From the NCBI RefSeq assembly GCF_041102775.1, contig NZ_JBGCUO010000001.1:1054001-1118000 (forward strand): 64,000 nucleotides of DNA, given 5' to 3'. Numbering within the stretch: the first letter of the stretch is position 1; each line of letters starts with the position of its first letter. Positions 16,139 to 24,670 of this stretch are shown here, in pieces. The notes beneath the pieces are model-generated. The model saw only the letters and a program-made list of their open reading frames with translations. It was not told where the DNA came from and made no database searches. The stretch is from Alcanivorax sp. REN37. GTDB lineage: Bacteria > Pseudomonadota > Gammaproteobacteria > Pseudomonadales > Alcanivoracaceae. The position numbers and the translations under genes were made by a program.

Positions 16139-18601
16139 TCATTGAGTGCGCTGGGTCAAGCGCACGATTGCCTGCCGTAGTGACGGACTGAGGATGCGCC
16201 GCGCTTCATCATCGAGCGCCAGCAGTCGATCATCGAAGCCGAGTCGTTGATCGTCATCCACTGAAATCATGCCCGAGCGCTGCAGTTGCTGGATGAAAGT
16301 ACGCAGCACCACGCGGTCGAAAAATTCCGGCGAATTGAACTCGTACAGCAGCGACAACCGCTGTGCGGTTTGCTGCGCCAACTCTTCCAGGTCTTCCGCG
16401 GACAGTGCCCCCACGCCGTGCTGCACCAACAGTCGGATGGTGAGGTAGTAGCGCTCCAGCGCCTGCGACACGGTTTGGCCGAGATGGTCGAGCAGGTCGC
16501 TTTCCATGGAGTGCAGCGTGGCGCCACGCAGGAATTGCTCGTCCTTGACGATCAGCCCTTGCTTGATCAGCACTGCCAACGTGGCGTCGGTGGCGTCGCG
16601 CAGCGCTTGCGGCGAATTCCACGGCAGGAAGTATTCGCTTTGGAAGAACGGGTAGAGCAGCTCCACCAGGCGGTGGAAATGGCTCTCATGGATCGAGCGC
16701 GCATCCTTCACCAGCGCACACAGCAGCCCCGGCAACACAAACAGGTGCAAGCTGTTATTGCGCACATAGGCCATTTGCAGCGCAGTGATGTTGTCCACCT
16801 GCAGCAGGTTGCCCATTGGGTGTTCGATGCGGTGCAGGAAGTCATTGTCGAGCCCGTATTCGATGATGGCGGCGGCATCGTTGGACGCCAGCGCGCTGCC
16901 ATCGCTGTAGGGCGCCTGTTGCAGCAGCGTGATGTACAGCTCCAACTGCCGGCGCAGCTGCGCCTCGTCCATGGTGTGCTTGCGGGTGGCCAGCAGCGCC
17001 AGGCCCAGCAGGTTGATCGGGTTGGCCACCGCTGCTGCGTTGATGCGGGTGACCACATCCAGTCCGAGCGTGGTGATGGCTTGCTTCATAGTCGCCGGGA
17101 GTGGCTGGCTCAGGTCGGTGTCGCGCCATAGCGGGGCGGCGTCATCGAGGAACGGTTTCAGCAGCAGCGGATCGCCGAAGTTCACGTGGACCTGGCCGAA
17201 GCGGCTGCGCAGGATCGACAGTGATTTGAGCAGTCCGAACACGCTTTCCTTCTGTTTTTTCTTGCCGTGCAGTTCGCCGATGTAGGTCTGGCCTTCGATC
17301 AGCTTTTCGTAGCCGATGTAGACCGGCACCAGCGCGATCGGTTTGTGGCTGTCGCGCACGAAGCTTTCCACCGTCATTTTCAACATGCCCGGGCGCGGTG
17401 ACAGCATGCGTCCACTGCGGCTGCGGCCGCCTTCGACGAAGTATTCCACCGGATAACCGCGGGTGAGCATGACGTGGATGTATTCATTGAACACGGTGGC
17501 GTACAGCGGGTTGTCCTTGAAACTGCGGCGCATGAAGAAGGCACCGCCACGGCGCAGGATGGTGCCCACCACCGGCAGATTGAGGTTGATGCCGGCGGCG
17601 ATGTGCGGCGGCACCAGACCGTTGCGGTACAGCAGGAACGACAGCAACAGGTAATCGGCGTGGCTGCGGTGGCAGGGCGCGTAGACGATTTCGTGGTTCT
17701 CGGCGATGTCCTGCAACTTTTGCATGTTGTACACGCGCAGGCCGCTGTAGAGCCGGTTCCAGACCCAGTCCAACAGCAGCTCGAGGAAGCGAATCACGGT
17801 GTGGGAATAGTCGGCGGCGATTTCCATCGCGTAGCGGCGCGCGTTCTGCTCGTGCTTTTCGTAGCTGTCGCCGTGCTCGGCAGCGCAGCGGGCAATCGCT
17901 TCGCGCACTGGCGCGCTGTCCACCAGCGTGTTGACCAGCGTGCGGCGGTGCGACAAGTCCGGGCCGATCACCGCTTCGCGCTGGCGGCGGAAGTGTACGC
18001 GCAGGATACGCTGGGCCTTGCGCGTGGCGCGCTCCGGCGAGCTGCTTTCATCGACCAATTGGCGCAGCGACATCGGCGGGCTGACACGGATGAACAGCTG
18101 CCGGCCTTGGGTAAGGATGATGAAGAACTTCTTGATCACGCCCGGCGCCGACCAGTTGTCGGAGAACATGATGCGCCACAGCGAATTTTCTTTTTCCGGG
18201 CGGCGGCCCCAGAACAGCGCCACGGGCACCAGCTGCACATCTTGATCTGGATGCGCCGCCAGCGATGCCACCACATCCTGCAGTCGGCGGCTGTTGCCGG
18301 CGATCCGCTCGCGGCCCACCAGCGGTTTGCGCTTATAGATATAGAAGAAGCTGCGCCGCAGTTGGCGGTCTGGCAGCGCGCATTTTTCCAGCGGGCTGGG
18401 CAGCCCAAGCTGGCGCGTCTCGCGGTCGAGCACGGCGAGGTCCGCCAGCGACGCTTCGCGCAGCACATAGATAATGGGGCGGCGAGGGTCGAGCTGGGTG
18501 CTGTCGTCATCCTCGTGCAGCCGGGTAACGCGGGTGCACCACTTCAGGAACAGACGCGCGAAGAAGAAGAACAGGCGGTCAAAGCCAAACCAGAAATTCA
18601 T
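16139..18601 (-). CDS. plsB: Glycerol-3-phosphate 1-O-acyltransferase PlsB
   Basis: Inner-membrane enzyme making lysophosphatidate, the first step of phospholipid synthesis. 820 aa, the full family size (E. coli 807). Acyltransferase blocks in order: APCHRSHADYLLL (HX4D catalytic pair), GGAFFMRRSF, YFVEGGRSRSGR and LVPVYIGYEKLIEG. The N-terminus begins at ATG 18601 with an aromatic, hydrophobic stretch. Monocistronic or leading into the downstream peptidase gene. Confidence 0.96.
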   Translation of the reverse strand: MNFWFGFDRLFFFFARLFLKWCTRVTRLHEDDDSTQLDPRRPIIYVLREASLADLAVLDRETRQLGLPSPLEKCALPDRQLRRSFFYIYKRKPLVGRERIAGNSRRLQDVVASLAAHPDQDVQLVPVALFWGRRPEKENSLWRIMFSDNWSAPGVIKKFFIILTQGRQLFIRVSPPMSLRQLVDESSSPERATRKAQRILRVHFRRQREAVIGPDLSHRRTLVNTLVDSAPVREAIARCAAEHGDSYEKHEQNARRYAMEIAADYSHTVIRFLELLLDWVWNRLYSGLRVYNMQKLQDIAENHEIVYAPCHRSHADYLLLSFLLYRNGLVPPHIAAGINLNLPVVGTILRRGGAFFMRRSFKDNPLYATVFNEYIHVMLTRGYPVEYFVEGGRSRSGRMLSPRPGMLKMTVESFVRDSHKPIALVPVYIGYEKLIEGQTYIGELHGKKKQKESVFGLLKSLSILRSRFGQVHVNFGDPLLLKPFLDDAAPLWRDTDLSQPLPATMKQAITTLGLDVVTRINAAAVANPINLLGLALLATRKHTMDEAQLRRQLELYITLLQQAPYSDGSALASNDAAAIIEYGLDNDFLHRIEHPMGNLLQVDNITALQMAYVRNNSLHLFVLPGLLCALVKDARSIHESHFHRLVELLYPFFQSEYFLPWNSPQALRDATDATLAVLIKQGLIVKDEQFLRGATLHSMESDLLDHLGQTVSQALERYYLTIRLLVQHGVGALSAEDLEELAQQTAQRLSLLYEFNSPEFFDRVVLRTFIQQLQRSGMISVDDDQRLGFDDRLLALDDEARRILSPSLRQAIVRLTQRTQ

Positions 18602-18651
18602 GAACAGGGGCCGATCCCACAGAGTAAGGTCGCGAAAGTGTAATAAAGTGC

Positions 18652-18695
18652 TTCAGGATGCGACAGCGACCACCTATTTCAGGATGTAACAGTGG
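18652..18695. repeat. Imperfect direct repeat between plsB and the OMP gene
   Basis: Two copies of TTCAGGATGnnACAGnG begin at 18652 and 18678, 26 bp apart. They lie in the divergent 227-bp gap, about 50 bp upstream of the plsB start and 150 bp upstream of the OMP start. Spacing and position would suit a pair of regulator sites; no regulator is known to me for this motif. Confidence 0.45.
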
Positions 18696-18828
18696 ACGCT
18701 GATTGAATCCGCTTCAGCACTGCGCCGCTGGCTGGCCATCGGGACGCTGGGTATGATGCCGCCGAGCGCCCGCAGGGGCAGCGTCGCACCGGCCGGCCCG
18801 CGGCCACCATGACAAGGAGAACAACCGA

Positions 18829-19572
18829 ATGCGCAAGTTGCTTGTAACCGCCGTCCTGTTGTCGGCTGCCCCGGCCGCCCACAGCTTGCCGCTGATCGAC
18901 ATTTATGCCGGTGCGCGGGCCTGGAACCCGGAAATTTCCGGTGATGTAGCCACCAAACACCAGAACGACATCAGCCTCGACCGCACCCTTGGTTTCGACA
19001 AGGCTCGCGAGAACGTGCTGTATGTCGGCATTGAACACGCTGTGCCGGTGCTGCCGAATGTGCGCCTGAGCCATGCCAAGGTGTCGGACTCCGCGCGCCG
19101 TAACCTGAACACCGCCATCAACTTCGATGGCCACGTGTTTACTCAAGGCTCGCAGGTGCGTTCCAAGATCGACCTGGAAATGACCGATGCCACGCTCTAC
19201 TACAGCCCGCTCAACAATTGGCTGAAGCTGGATCTGGGTCTGACCATCCGCCAGTTCAAAGCAGAATTCGATATCCTCAGCGCCAGCGAGCACGCCTACC
19301 GCAAGGTCAACGAAACGCTGCCGATGCTGCACGTCGGCGCCCGCGCTGAATTGCCGTTCACCGGTTTCTATGCCGGCGGTGCTTTCAACGGCGTGGCGTA
19401 CAGCGGCAGCCGTTTGACCGACTACACCGTCAACGTCGGCTGGACCTCCGATTTCCTGCTCGGCGTGGAACTGGGTTACAGCCAGTTGGATGTGAAGCTG
19501 GATGACGTCAGCAAAGTGGACGCCGACTTCTCTGCCAAGGGGCCTTACCTGGCACTCGGCCTGCGCTTCTGA
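18829..19572 (+). CDS. Outer-membrane beta-barrel protein (TIGR04219-like)
   Basis: 247 aa with a clear Sec signal peptide (MRKLLVTAVLLSAAPAAHS) followed by alternating hydrophobic strands and a terminal LALGLRF, the aromatic C-terminal strand recognised by BamA. The pattern fits the TIGR04219 family of small outer-membrane beta-barrels, function unknown. AAGGAG lies 9 bases before ATG 18829. Monocistronic and followed by a terminator. Confidence 0.8.
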   Translation: MRKLLVTAVLLSAAPAAHSLPLIDIYAGARAWNPEISGDVATKHQNDISLDRTLGFDKARENVLYVGIEHAVPVLPNVRLSHAKVSDSARRNLNTAINFDGHVFTQGSQVRSKIDLEMTDATLYYSPLNNWLKLDLGLTIRQFKAEFDILSASEHAYRKVNETLPMLHVGARAELPFTGFYAGGAFNGVAYSGSRLTDYTVNVGWTSDFLLGVELGYSQLDVKLDDVSKVDADFSAKGPYLALGLRF

Positions 19573-19590
19573 TCGAACCCGGCCACACCC

Positions 19591-19632
19591 GACGGCCCCG
19601 TCATCGCAAGATGCCGGGGCCGTCGCCGTTTT
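19591..19632 (+). terminator. Terminator after the OMP gene
   Basis: Arms GACGGCCCCG / CGGGGCCGTC extended by CAT/ATG across one mismatch, loop CGCAAG, then TTTT four bases after the stem. Confidence 0.8.
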
Positions 19633-19723
19633 GCTGCGGGCACCGCGGTTTCATGGGACACTTGCCGGCTGCAATTGACTGCCAACCGGCCATTAAGCGC
19701 TGGTGCCATCCGGGGAGATCGAC

Positions 19724-20608
19724 ATGACACAACATCAGGCAGGTATCTTCGACAAACGTTACCGCGACCACCTGTTGCTGGAATACCGCTGGGCGCCATC
19801 CGGCGATGTGGCAGCACTGCGCAGTGCATTGCGCACGGTGCTGGCAGCCCGCGATGCGGCGGCGGAGCGCAGCTTTGTGTTGGTCGGTTTCGGGCCGCGT
19901 TTGCTGGCGGCACTGGGCGGCACTCACAGCTTCGACGATTTTGATCTCGATGGCCTGGTGCCCAGCACCCAAGGTGAGCTGTGGATCTGGGTGCAGGCGG
20001 CCGATCGCGGCACCGCGTTTGATCTGGGACGCAGCGTGCACGGTGCGCTCGCCAGCCTGTGCGATCTGACGCTGGAAGTGGATGCCTTTGTCTACCACGA
20101 CCTGCGCGACCTGATGGGCTTTGTCGACGGTATCGGTAACCCGGAAGGCGAGCGCGGCCGCCAGGCGGCGCTGATTCCCGCCGGCCAGCCCGGCGCCGGC
20201 GGCAGCTATGTGTTCACCCAGAAATGGCGTCATAACCTGGACGCTTTCGCCAAACTGTCAGTGGCGCAGCAGGAGAATGTATTTGGCCGCACCAAGGTGG
20301 ATGCGGTGGAGTTTGATGACGAGCGCATGCCCGATGACGCCCACGTCGGCCGCACCGATGTCGACCGCGATGGGGTGCCGCAGAAAATCTGGCGCCGCAG
20401 CGTACCTTACGGCGGTGTGCGCGAACACGGGCTCTACTTCCTCGCCTTTTCCTGCGAGCTGAGCCGCTTTGATTATCTGCTGCGCCGCATGTACGGCGTG
20501 GCCGACGACAACGTGCGTGATCACATGCTGTCGTTCACCGAACCGCAGACTGGCGCTTACTGGTTCCTGCCCGCCGAGGCGGAACTGGCGGCGTTGCTGC
20601 AGTCCTGA
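19724..20608 (+). CDS. DyP-type haem peroxidase (YfeX-like)
   Basis: Dye-decolourising-type peroxidase: haem enzyme using hydrogen peroxide on varied substrates, cytosolic here because no signal peptide is present. 294 aa from ATG 19724, preceded by GGGGAG. The GXXDG motif is in GFVDGIGNPEG with the distal aspartate; the probable proximal haem histidine is in DDAHVGRTD, and the distal arginine in IWRRSVPYG. Length and motifs fit the short P-class represented by E. coli YfeX. No encapsulin gene is adjacent. Confidence 0.88.
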   Translation: MTQHQAGIFDKRYRDHLLLEYRWAPSGDVAALRSALRTVLAARDAAAERSFVLVGFGPRLLAALGGTHSFDDFDLDGLVPSTQGELWIWVQAADRGTAFDLGRSVHGALASLCDLTLEVDAFVYHDLRDLMGFVDGIGNPEGERGRQAALIPAGQPGAGGSYVFTQKWRHNLDAFAKLSVAQQENVFGRTKVDAVEFDDERMPDDAHVGRTDVDRDGVPQKIWRRSVPYGGVREHGLYFLAFSCELSRFDYLLRRMYGVADDNVRDHMLSFTEPQTGAYWFLPAEAELAALLQS

Positions 20609-20630
20609 TGCACCGCAAGGAGACTGACCG

Positions 20631-21146
20631 ATGTCGCTGAAGGATCAACTGATGAAAGCCGGCTTGGTGGATGCCAAGCGCGCCCGCCAAGTGGCCCACC
20701 AGAAGCGGCAGGAGTCGCGTCAGGGCGCGCCAGCGGCGGCAGCCGAGCAGGCGCGCCAGCGCCAGCAGGAACAGGCTGCGCGCTCGCGCGAACTCAATGC
20801 CCAGCGTGAGCAAGAAGGTCGCGAGCGTGCGCTGTTGGCGGAAGTGCGCCAATTGATCGAAGCCCACCGCGTGCCACGTGACGGCGGCGATGCGCCTTAT
20901 CAGTTCGTGCATGAGAGCCGCATCCGCAAGCTGTACCTGCCGGCAGCACTGGTGACGCCACTGGCGCGTGGCCAGATGGCGGTGGTAGGACTGGCCGACA
21001 GCCCGGATGTGGTGCCGGCCGACGTGGCCGCCCGCATCGAAGAGCGGCTGCCGCACTGGATTTTGTCCTGGCACCGCGACAAGGCTGTCAGCGACGAAGA
21101 CGATCCGTACAAAGATTTCCCCATTCCCGACGACCTGATGTGGTGA
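20631..21146 (+). CDS. DUF2058 family protein (YaiL-like)
   Basis: 171 aa soluble protein. The N-terminal half is a highly charged, Q/R/E-rich helix (about residues 15-70, probable coiled coil). The C-terminal half has the conserved DUF2058 block YQFVHESRIRKLYLPAAL and ends with a DPYKDFPIPDDLMW tail. E. coli YaiL belongs to this family, whose role is not established. AAGGAG precedes ATG 20631. Its TGA overlaps the next start. Confidence 0.85.
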   Translation: MSLKDQLMKAGLVDAKRARQVAHQKRQESRQGAPAAAAEQARQRQQEQAARSRELNAQREQEGRERALLAEVRQLIEAHRVPRDGGDAPYQFVHESRIRKLYLPAALVTPLARGQMAVVGLADSPDVVPADVAARIEERLPHWILSWHRDKAVSDEDDPYKDFPIPDDLMW

Positions 21147-22009
21147 TGAACGTGGCTGAAGCCCGCAGCTTGGAAAGTGGACGCATTAATCGGCTGGTGG
21201 CGCTACGCCACGGCCGTGCCGGGCTGTGGCTCGACGGCGGCAGCGACGGTGAGGTCTTGCTGCCGGCCCGTGAAGCACCAGAAGAGATCGCCCCCGGCGC
21301 CACGCTGGAGGTGTTCGTGCTGCGCGATAGCGACGGCACCTGGGTGGCCACGCAGAAACGTCCGCGCGCCCAAGTTGGCGAGGTGGCGCTGCTGAAAGTG
21401 GTCGATGTCAGCGGTCCGGGCGCCTTCCTCGATTGGGGCTTGAGCAAGGACTTGCTGCTGCCCCACGGCGAACAGCGTCGGCGTCCGGAAGTGGGCGAAG
21501 AGGTGTTGGTGATGGTGTTCCGCGACGCCGAAGGGCGGGTGGCGGCATCCCAGCGGCTGGATGACTTCCTCACTGATGAGCTGGACGAGGATGAGCAACT
21601 GGCGCCGGGCCAGCCGTTGTCACTGGTGGTGGCGCATGCCACCGATCTGGGTCTCAAGGTGGTGGTCAACGACCGCTGGTGGGGGCTGGTGTACCGCGAC
21701 CAGGTGCATCGTCGCATTCCGCGCGGCACCCGCGTGGGTGGTTACCTGCGCCGTCTGCGTGAGGACGGCCGGCTGGACGTGTCGCTGGAGCCGCTGGGCG
21801 CCGCGCGCCTGGATGACATCGGCGAGCGCATTTATGCGCGGCTGGTGGCAGCCGGCGGCGTGTTGCCGTTTGGGGACAAAAGCGATCCAGAGGCGATCAA
21901 GGCCGAGTTTCAGGTCAGCAAGAGCGCGTTCCGCCAGGCCATCGGCGGCTTGTACCGCCAGCGTCGCATTGTGCTCGGGCCTCATGAAATCCGCCTGCCG
22001 GACGCCTGA
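21146..22009 (+). CDS. S1-like RNA-binding protein (CvfB/YitL family)
   Basis: 287 aa. Tandem S1-type OB domains and a C-terminal winged-helix, the CvfB layout: GAFLDWGLSKDLLLPHGEQ is the second S1 block, DRWWGLVYRDQV the third, and residues about 225-285 (LPFGDKSDPEAIKAEFQVSK) the winged helix. CvfB proteins bind RNA; the physiological role in gammaproteobacteria is unclear. Start ATG 21146 overlaps the stop of the DUF2058 gene, so the pair is probably co-translated. Confidence 0.85.
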   Translation: MNVAEARSLESGRINRLVALRHGRAGLWLDGGSDGEVLLPAREAPEEIAPGATLEVFVLRDSDGTWVATQKRPRAQVGEVALLKVVDVSGPGAFLDWGLSKDLLLPHGEQRRRPEVGEEVLVMVFRDAEGRVAASQRLDDFLTDELDEDEQLAPGQPLSLVVAHATDLGLKVVVNDRWWGLVYRDQVHRRIPRGTRVGGYLRRLREDGRLDVSLEPLGAARLDDIGERIYARLVAAGGVLPFGDKSDPEAIKAEFQVSKSAFRQAIGGLYRQRRIVLGPHEIRLPDA

Positions 22010-22011
22010 AA

Positions 22012-22043
22012 CCAGTCCGCCCGGCAGTGGCCGGGCGGACTGG
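22012..22043. repeat. Perfect 14-bp hairpin at the convergent junction
   Basis: CCAGTCCGCCCGGC-AGTG-GCCGGGCGGACTGG, starting 2 bp after the CvfB-like stop. There is no T-run, so it is not a classical terminator alone. It is the first of two hairpins in tandem. Confidence 0.8.
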
Positions 22044-22061
22044 TGGCACGCTGCATCAGCC

Positions 22062-22098
22062 AACCGGGCAAGGTGTGAACCTTGCCCGGTTTCGTTTC
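22062..22098 (+). terminator. Perfect 13-bp hairpin terminator
   Basis: AACCGGGCAAGGT-GTGA-ACCTTGCCCGGTT followed by TCGTTTC. The end of the T-rich tail overlaps the stop codon of the aldehyde dehydrogenase gene on the other strand. Confidence 0.8.
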
Positions 22099-23668
22099 AG
22101 GCCTTCCAGCTGGTGAACATTTTCTTCAGCAGGTACGGCGTCAGCTTGAGGCTGGCGCGAAGCCGCTGTGACAGCGAGGTCGGGAACACGAACTGCAGGG
22201 CGTTTTGCAGCGCTTGGTATACCGCACTATCGGCCGGGTACCACCATAGGTTGCGCTTGGCCGGCAGCAGGTCCCAGTTCACCACCTTGGCATTGGTCAT
22301 CTCCAGCAGCCCTTCCGGGCCGTGAGTGCGGCCGATGCCAGACTGTTTCCAGCCCCCCCACGGGGTTTCCGACAGGCCGTGGGTGTAAAGGTGGTCGTTG
22401 AGGGTGGTGACACCGGTTTGTAGCTGCGCCGCCAACGCTTTGCCGCGCTTGAGATTGCGCGTCCACACCGAAGAGGTCAGCGCCAGCTCGGAGTCGTTGG
22501 CGCGGGTCAGTGCTTCGTGCTCGTCGGCCACTTTCATCACTGCCAGCAGCGGGCCGAAGGTTTCGTCGCGCATCACCAGCATGTCGTCGGTGACGTCCAC
22601 CAACAGCGTGGCGGGGTGGAACCAGCCGCCGCTCAGCGCGCCGGACGGTTGTGACTGAGCCAGCACCGTGGCGCCCTTGGCCTGGGCATCTTCCAAATGC
22701 TGCTGCACGGTACGCAGCTGGCCAGCGGTGGTGAGGCTGCCGATGTCGGCGGTGAAACCGCTGTCGCCGGGACCATGGCGCAGCGCCCGGGTCTTGGCCG
22801 CCAGCAGCTCAATGAACGCTTGGTAGACCGGCGCCACCACATAGATGCGCTCCACACCGCCGCAGGATTGGCCCGCGTTTTGGTAGCCGGCCCACGCGGC
22901 GCCGTTGGCGGCGCGCTCCAAGTCCGCATCTTCGAGCACGATCATGGCGTCGTTGCCACCCAGCTCCAGCGTCACCGGGGTCAGGGTGGCGGCCGCTTGC
23001 GCCATCAGTTGCTTGCCGGTATTCACCGAGCCGGTGAAGAACAGCTTGTCGATGCCATGGGCGAACAGCGCGGTGGACACCTCGCTGCCGCTGCCAATGA
23101 TGTGGTGGAACAGGCCGTTGGGCAGGCCAGCAGCGCGCAGAATGTCTTCAATCGCCTGGCCCACGGCGGGCGTGGCAGCGGCCACTTTCAGCAGTACCGC
23201 GTTGCCCGCCATCAGTGCCATGACGATCTCACCGAACGGGATCGACAGTGGGTAGTTCCATGGGCTGATGATGCCCACCACGCCCAGCGGCAGTTGCTGG
23301 ATTTCGCTGCATTTGTTGAAAAACAGCAGGCTGCCGCCGCCGCGTTTGCGGGTCTTCAATACCTTGGCGGCATTGCGCGCGTACCAGTCGCAAGCCAGCG
23401 CACAGGGCAGTACTTCGGCGGCCATGGCATCGATGCGGGTTTTGCCGTTGCTCTGCGAGACCGTCTGCGCCAGTTGGTCGGCGTTGGCAACGATGTAATC
23501 GCGCATGCGGCGCACATAACGTGCCCGGTCGCTGAACGATAGCGCGGCCCAGTCGGCCTGCGCTCTGCGGGCAGTGGCGATCAGGTCCGGCACCCGTGCC
23601 AGATCGGTTTCCATGATCGAGAAGAAGGTTTGGCCGGTGGCCGGATTGATGTTGTTGAGGGCTTGCAT
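22097..23668 (-). CDS. NAD(P)-dependent aldehyde dehydrogenase
   Basis: Oxidises an aldehyde to its acid; substrate not determined. About 523 aa from ATG 23668 (MQALNNINPATG), preceded by GGAG; the open frame continues to 23872 but those residues do not look like the family. Cofactor-binding SPWNYPLSIPFGE, general-base glutamate in LELGGNDAMIV, and catalytic cysteine in NAGQSCGGVERIYV. After the catalytic domain there is an extra hydrophobic/basic C-terminal tail (about 55 residues, ending LKKMFTSWKA) that could attach it to the membrane. This tail and the GQSCGG motif set it apart from the coniferyl-aldehyde type. A role in fatty aldehyde oxidation is a guess. Confidence 0.88.
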   Translation of the reverse strand: MQALNNINPATGQTFFSIMETDLARVPDLIATARRAQADWAALSFSDRARYVRRMRDYIVANADQLAQTVSQSNGKTRIDAMAAEVLPCALACDWYARNAAKVLKTRKRGGGSLLFFNKCSEIQQLPLGVVGIISPWNYPLSIPFGEIVMALMAGNAVLLKVAAATPAVGQAIEDILRAAGLPNGLFHHIIGSGSEVSTALFAHGIDKLFFTGSVNTGKQLMAQAAATLTPVTLELGGNDAMIVLEDADLERAANGAAWAGYQNAGQSCGGVERIYVVAPVYQAFIELLAAKTRALRHGPGDSGFTADIGSLTTAGQLRTVQQHLEDAQAKGATVLAQSQPSGALSGGWFHPATLLVDVTDDMLVMRDETFGPLLAVMKVADEHEALTRANDSELALTSSVWTRNLKRGKALAAQLQTGVTTLNDHLYTHGLSETPWGGWKQSGIGRTHGPEGLLEMTNAKVVNWDLLPAKRNLWWYPADSAVYQALQNALQFVFPTSLSQRLRASLKLTPYLLKKMFTSWKA

Positions 23669-24100
23669 CGGTGCGCGCTCCGCCAAATGTAATATCGACA
23701 TTGAACAATGGCAGGATGAGAGCACAGCCCGCGCAGCGGAGCAACGCAGCGGCGCCGGCCGGCGTGGCGGCAGGGCGCTTCGACCGGCGGCCCTGAAGAC
23801 ACAGCGGCAACGTGCTGATGCTGAAACGGTACTGTGATTGAGGGCCGCGATGGACGGCGCCGGCACCGACACTGTTGCGGCGAGGCGGCGAGGCGGTGCG
23901 GCGGGCCAGTGCCGCAGCGGGCTGGGGTGCGGGTTGCTAGGTTAGGCGCGTCACTCTCGTGGCGGAGCGGGAGCGAGTTTCTGTGGCAGCGCCGACCCTG
24001 GCGTTGCAGCGAGAAGAGGTGAACGACCGCAGACTGCTTGCTGGCGCGGGGCCAGCGAATTTTTGTGTGCTGATCACTGCAGTGACGCCGACCTTGCGCC

Positions 24101-24166
24101 TGAGACGCAACCACCGACTTTTCGTCTGAGACGCAACCACCGACTTTTCGCCCGAGCCGCAACCAA
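24101..24166. repeat. 26-bp tandem repeat, 2.5 copies
   Basis: TGAGACGCAACCACCGACTT plus TTCGtC at 24101-24126 and again at 24127-24152 with only one base different, then a decayed third copy (CGAGCCGCAACCA) from 24153. Confidence 0.85.
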
Positions 24167-24180
24167 AAACCGCTTATGTT

Positions 24181-24205
24181 AGCGATTGGGATCGCTGTAG
24201 CGATC
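24181..24205. repeat. Overlapping AGCGATC inverted repeats
   Basis: AGCGAT-TGGG-ATCGCT at 24181-24196 overlaps GATCGCT-GT-AGCGATC at 24190-24205, so the same half-site occurs three times in 25 bp. The arrangement looks like a regulator-binding cluster. Confidence 0.6.
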
Positions 24206-24271
24206 AGGGCCTAAAGCTGTGCTGTCGCCGTCTAACAAGCACGTGGTTTTGATATCCGTTCGCCCGCCGGG

Positions 24272-24613
24272 TCATTCGTCTACCCATTCCCACCGCAACG
24301 GCTCACCGAAATCGTCGTAGATCAGGCGCTTGCGCGGGCGTTTACGGGCGCTGGTTTTGGCGGCTGGGCGCGCGGGTTTGCGGCGTTGGTCGATGGCGAC
24401 CAATAGGTGATCCAGCGGTATCCGTTCGCGCGGCGGTGTGGGATTGGCAGCGGCGCCGGGCCGCCATGCACCGGGAGCCCGATTGCCGGCACCGCTGGCG
24501 CCGGGCGCCACCGTCTCGATCTGCCCGCCGCGGGACAGGAAGTCCTCGATCTCGCGCTGAATCCGATCGCGCTGGCTGGACTTGAAGGAAAAATCCTTCG
24601 GCGGCTTGGGCAT
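24272..24613 (-). CDS. Conserved hypothetical small basic protein
   Basis: 112 aa from ATG 24613 (MPKPPKDFSF); the frame extends to 24646. N-terminal charged helix RDRIQREIEDFLSRGGQIET, then VAPGASG, an A/P/G-rich linker, a helix near LDHLLVAIDQRR, a Lys/Arg-rich stretch KTSARKRPRKR and an acidic aromatic end WEWVDE. The FLSRGGxI..V..G.S element recurs in small Pseudomonas proteins that I recall only as hypothetical. No membrane or signal segment. It lies 57 bp downstream of dapE in the same direction. Function not recognised. Confidence 0.6.
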   Translation of the reverse strand: MPKPPKDFSFKSSQRDRIQREIEDFLSRGGQIETVAPGASGAGNRAPGAWRPGAAANPTPPRERIPLDHLLVAIDQRRKPARPAAKTSARKRPRKRLIYDDFGEPLRWEWVDE

Positions 24614-24670
24614 GGGGCTCCGGCGGGCTGGCACAGGACCCTGCATGATACACCCGGCCGCGGGCTGCGG

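Larger units (their letters stand above)
23669..24271. other. 600-bp intergenic region with repeats
   Basis: No gene recognised. It contains the aldehyde dehydrogenase leader at the low end, then sequence with no coding look. It includes a perfect palindrome TCACTGCAGTGA at 24074-24085, a 26-bp tandem repeat at 24101-24166, and overlapping AGCGATC inverted repeats at 24181-24205. It may be a regulatory region or the remains of a lost gene. Confidence 0.55.

Noticed and set aside
23669-23872. N-terminal extension of the aldehyde dehydrogenase frame
   Set aside because: The extra 68 residues do not resemble the family; ATG 23668 with GGAG gives a normal enzyme start.
24230-24236. GTCTAAC fits the RYYYAAC end of an integron attC site
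   Set aside because: No matching GTTRRRY partner with pairing arms lies at the right distance downstream, and no integrase or cassette is present.
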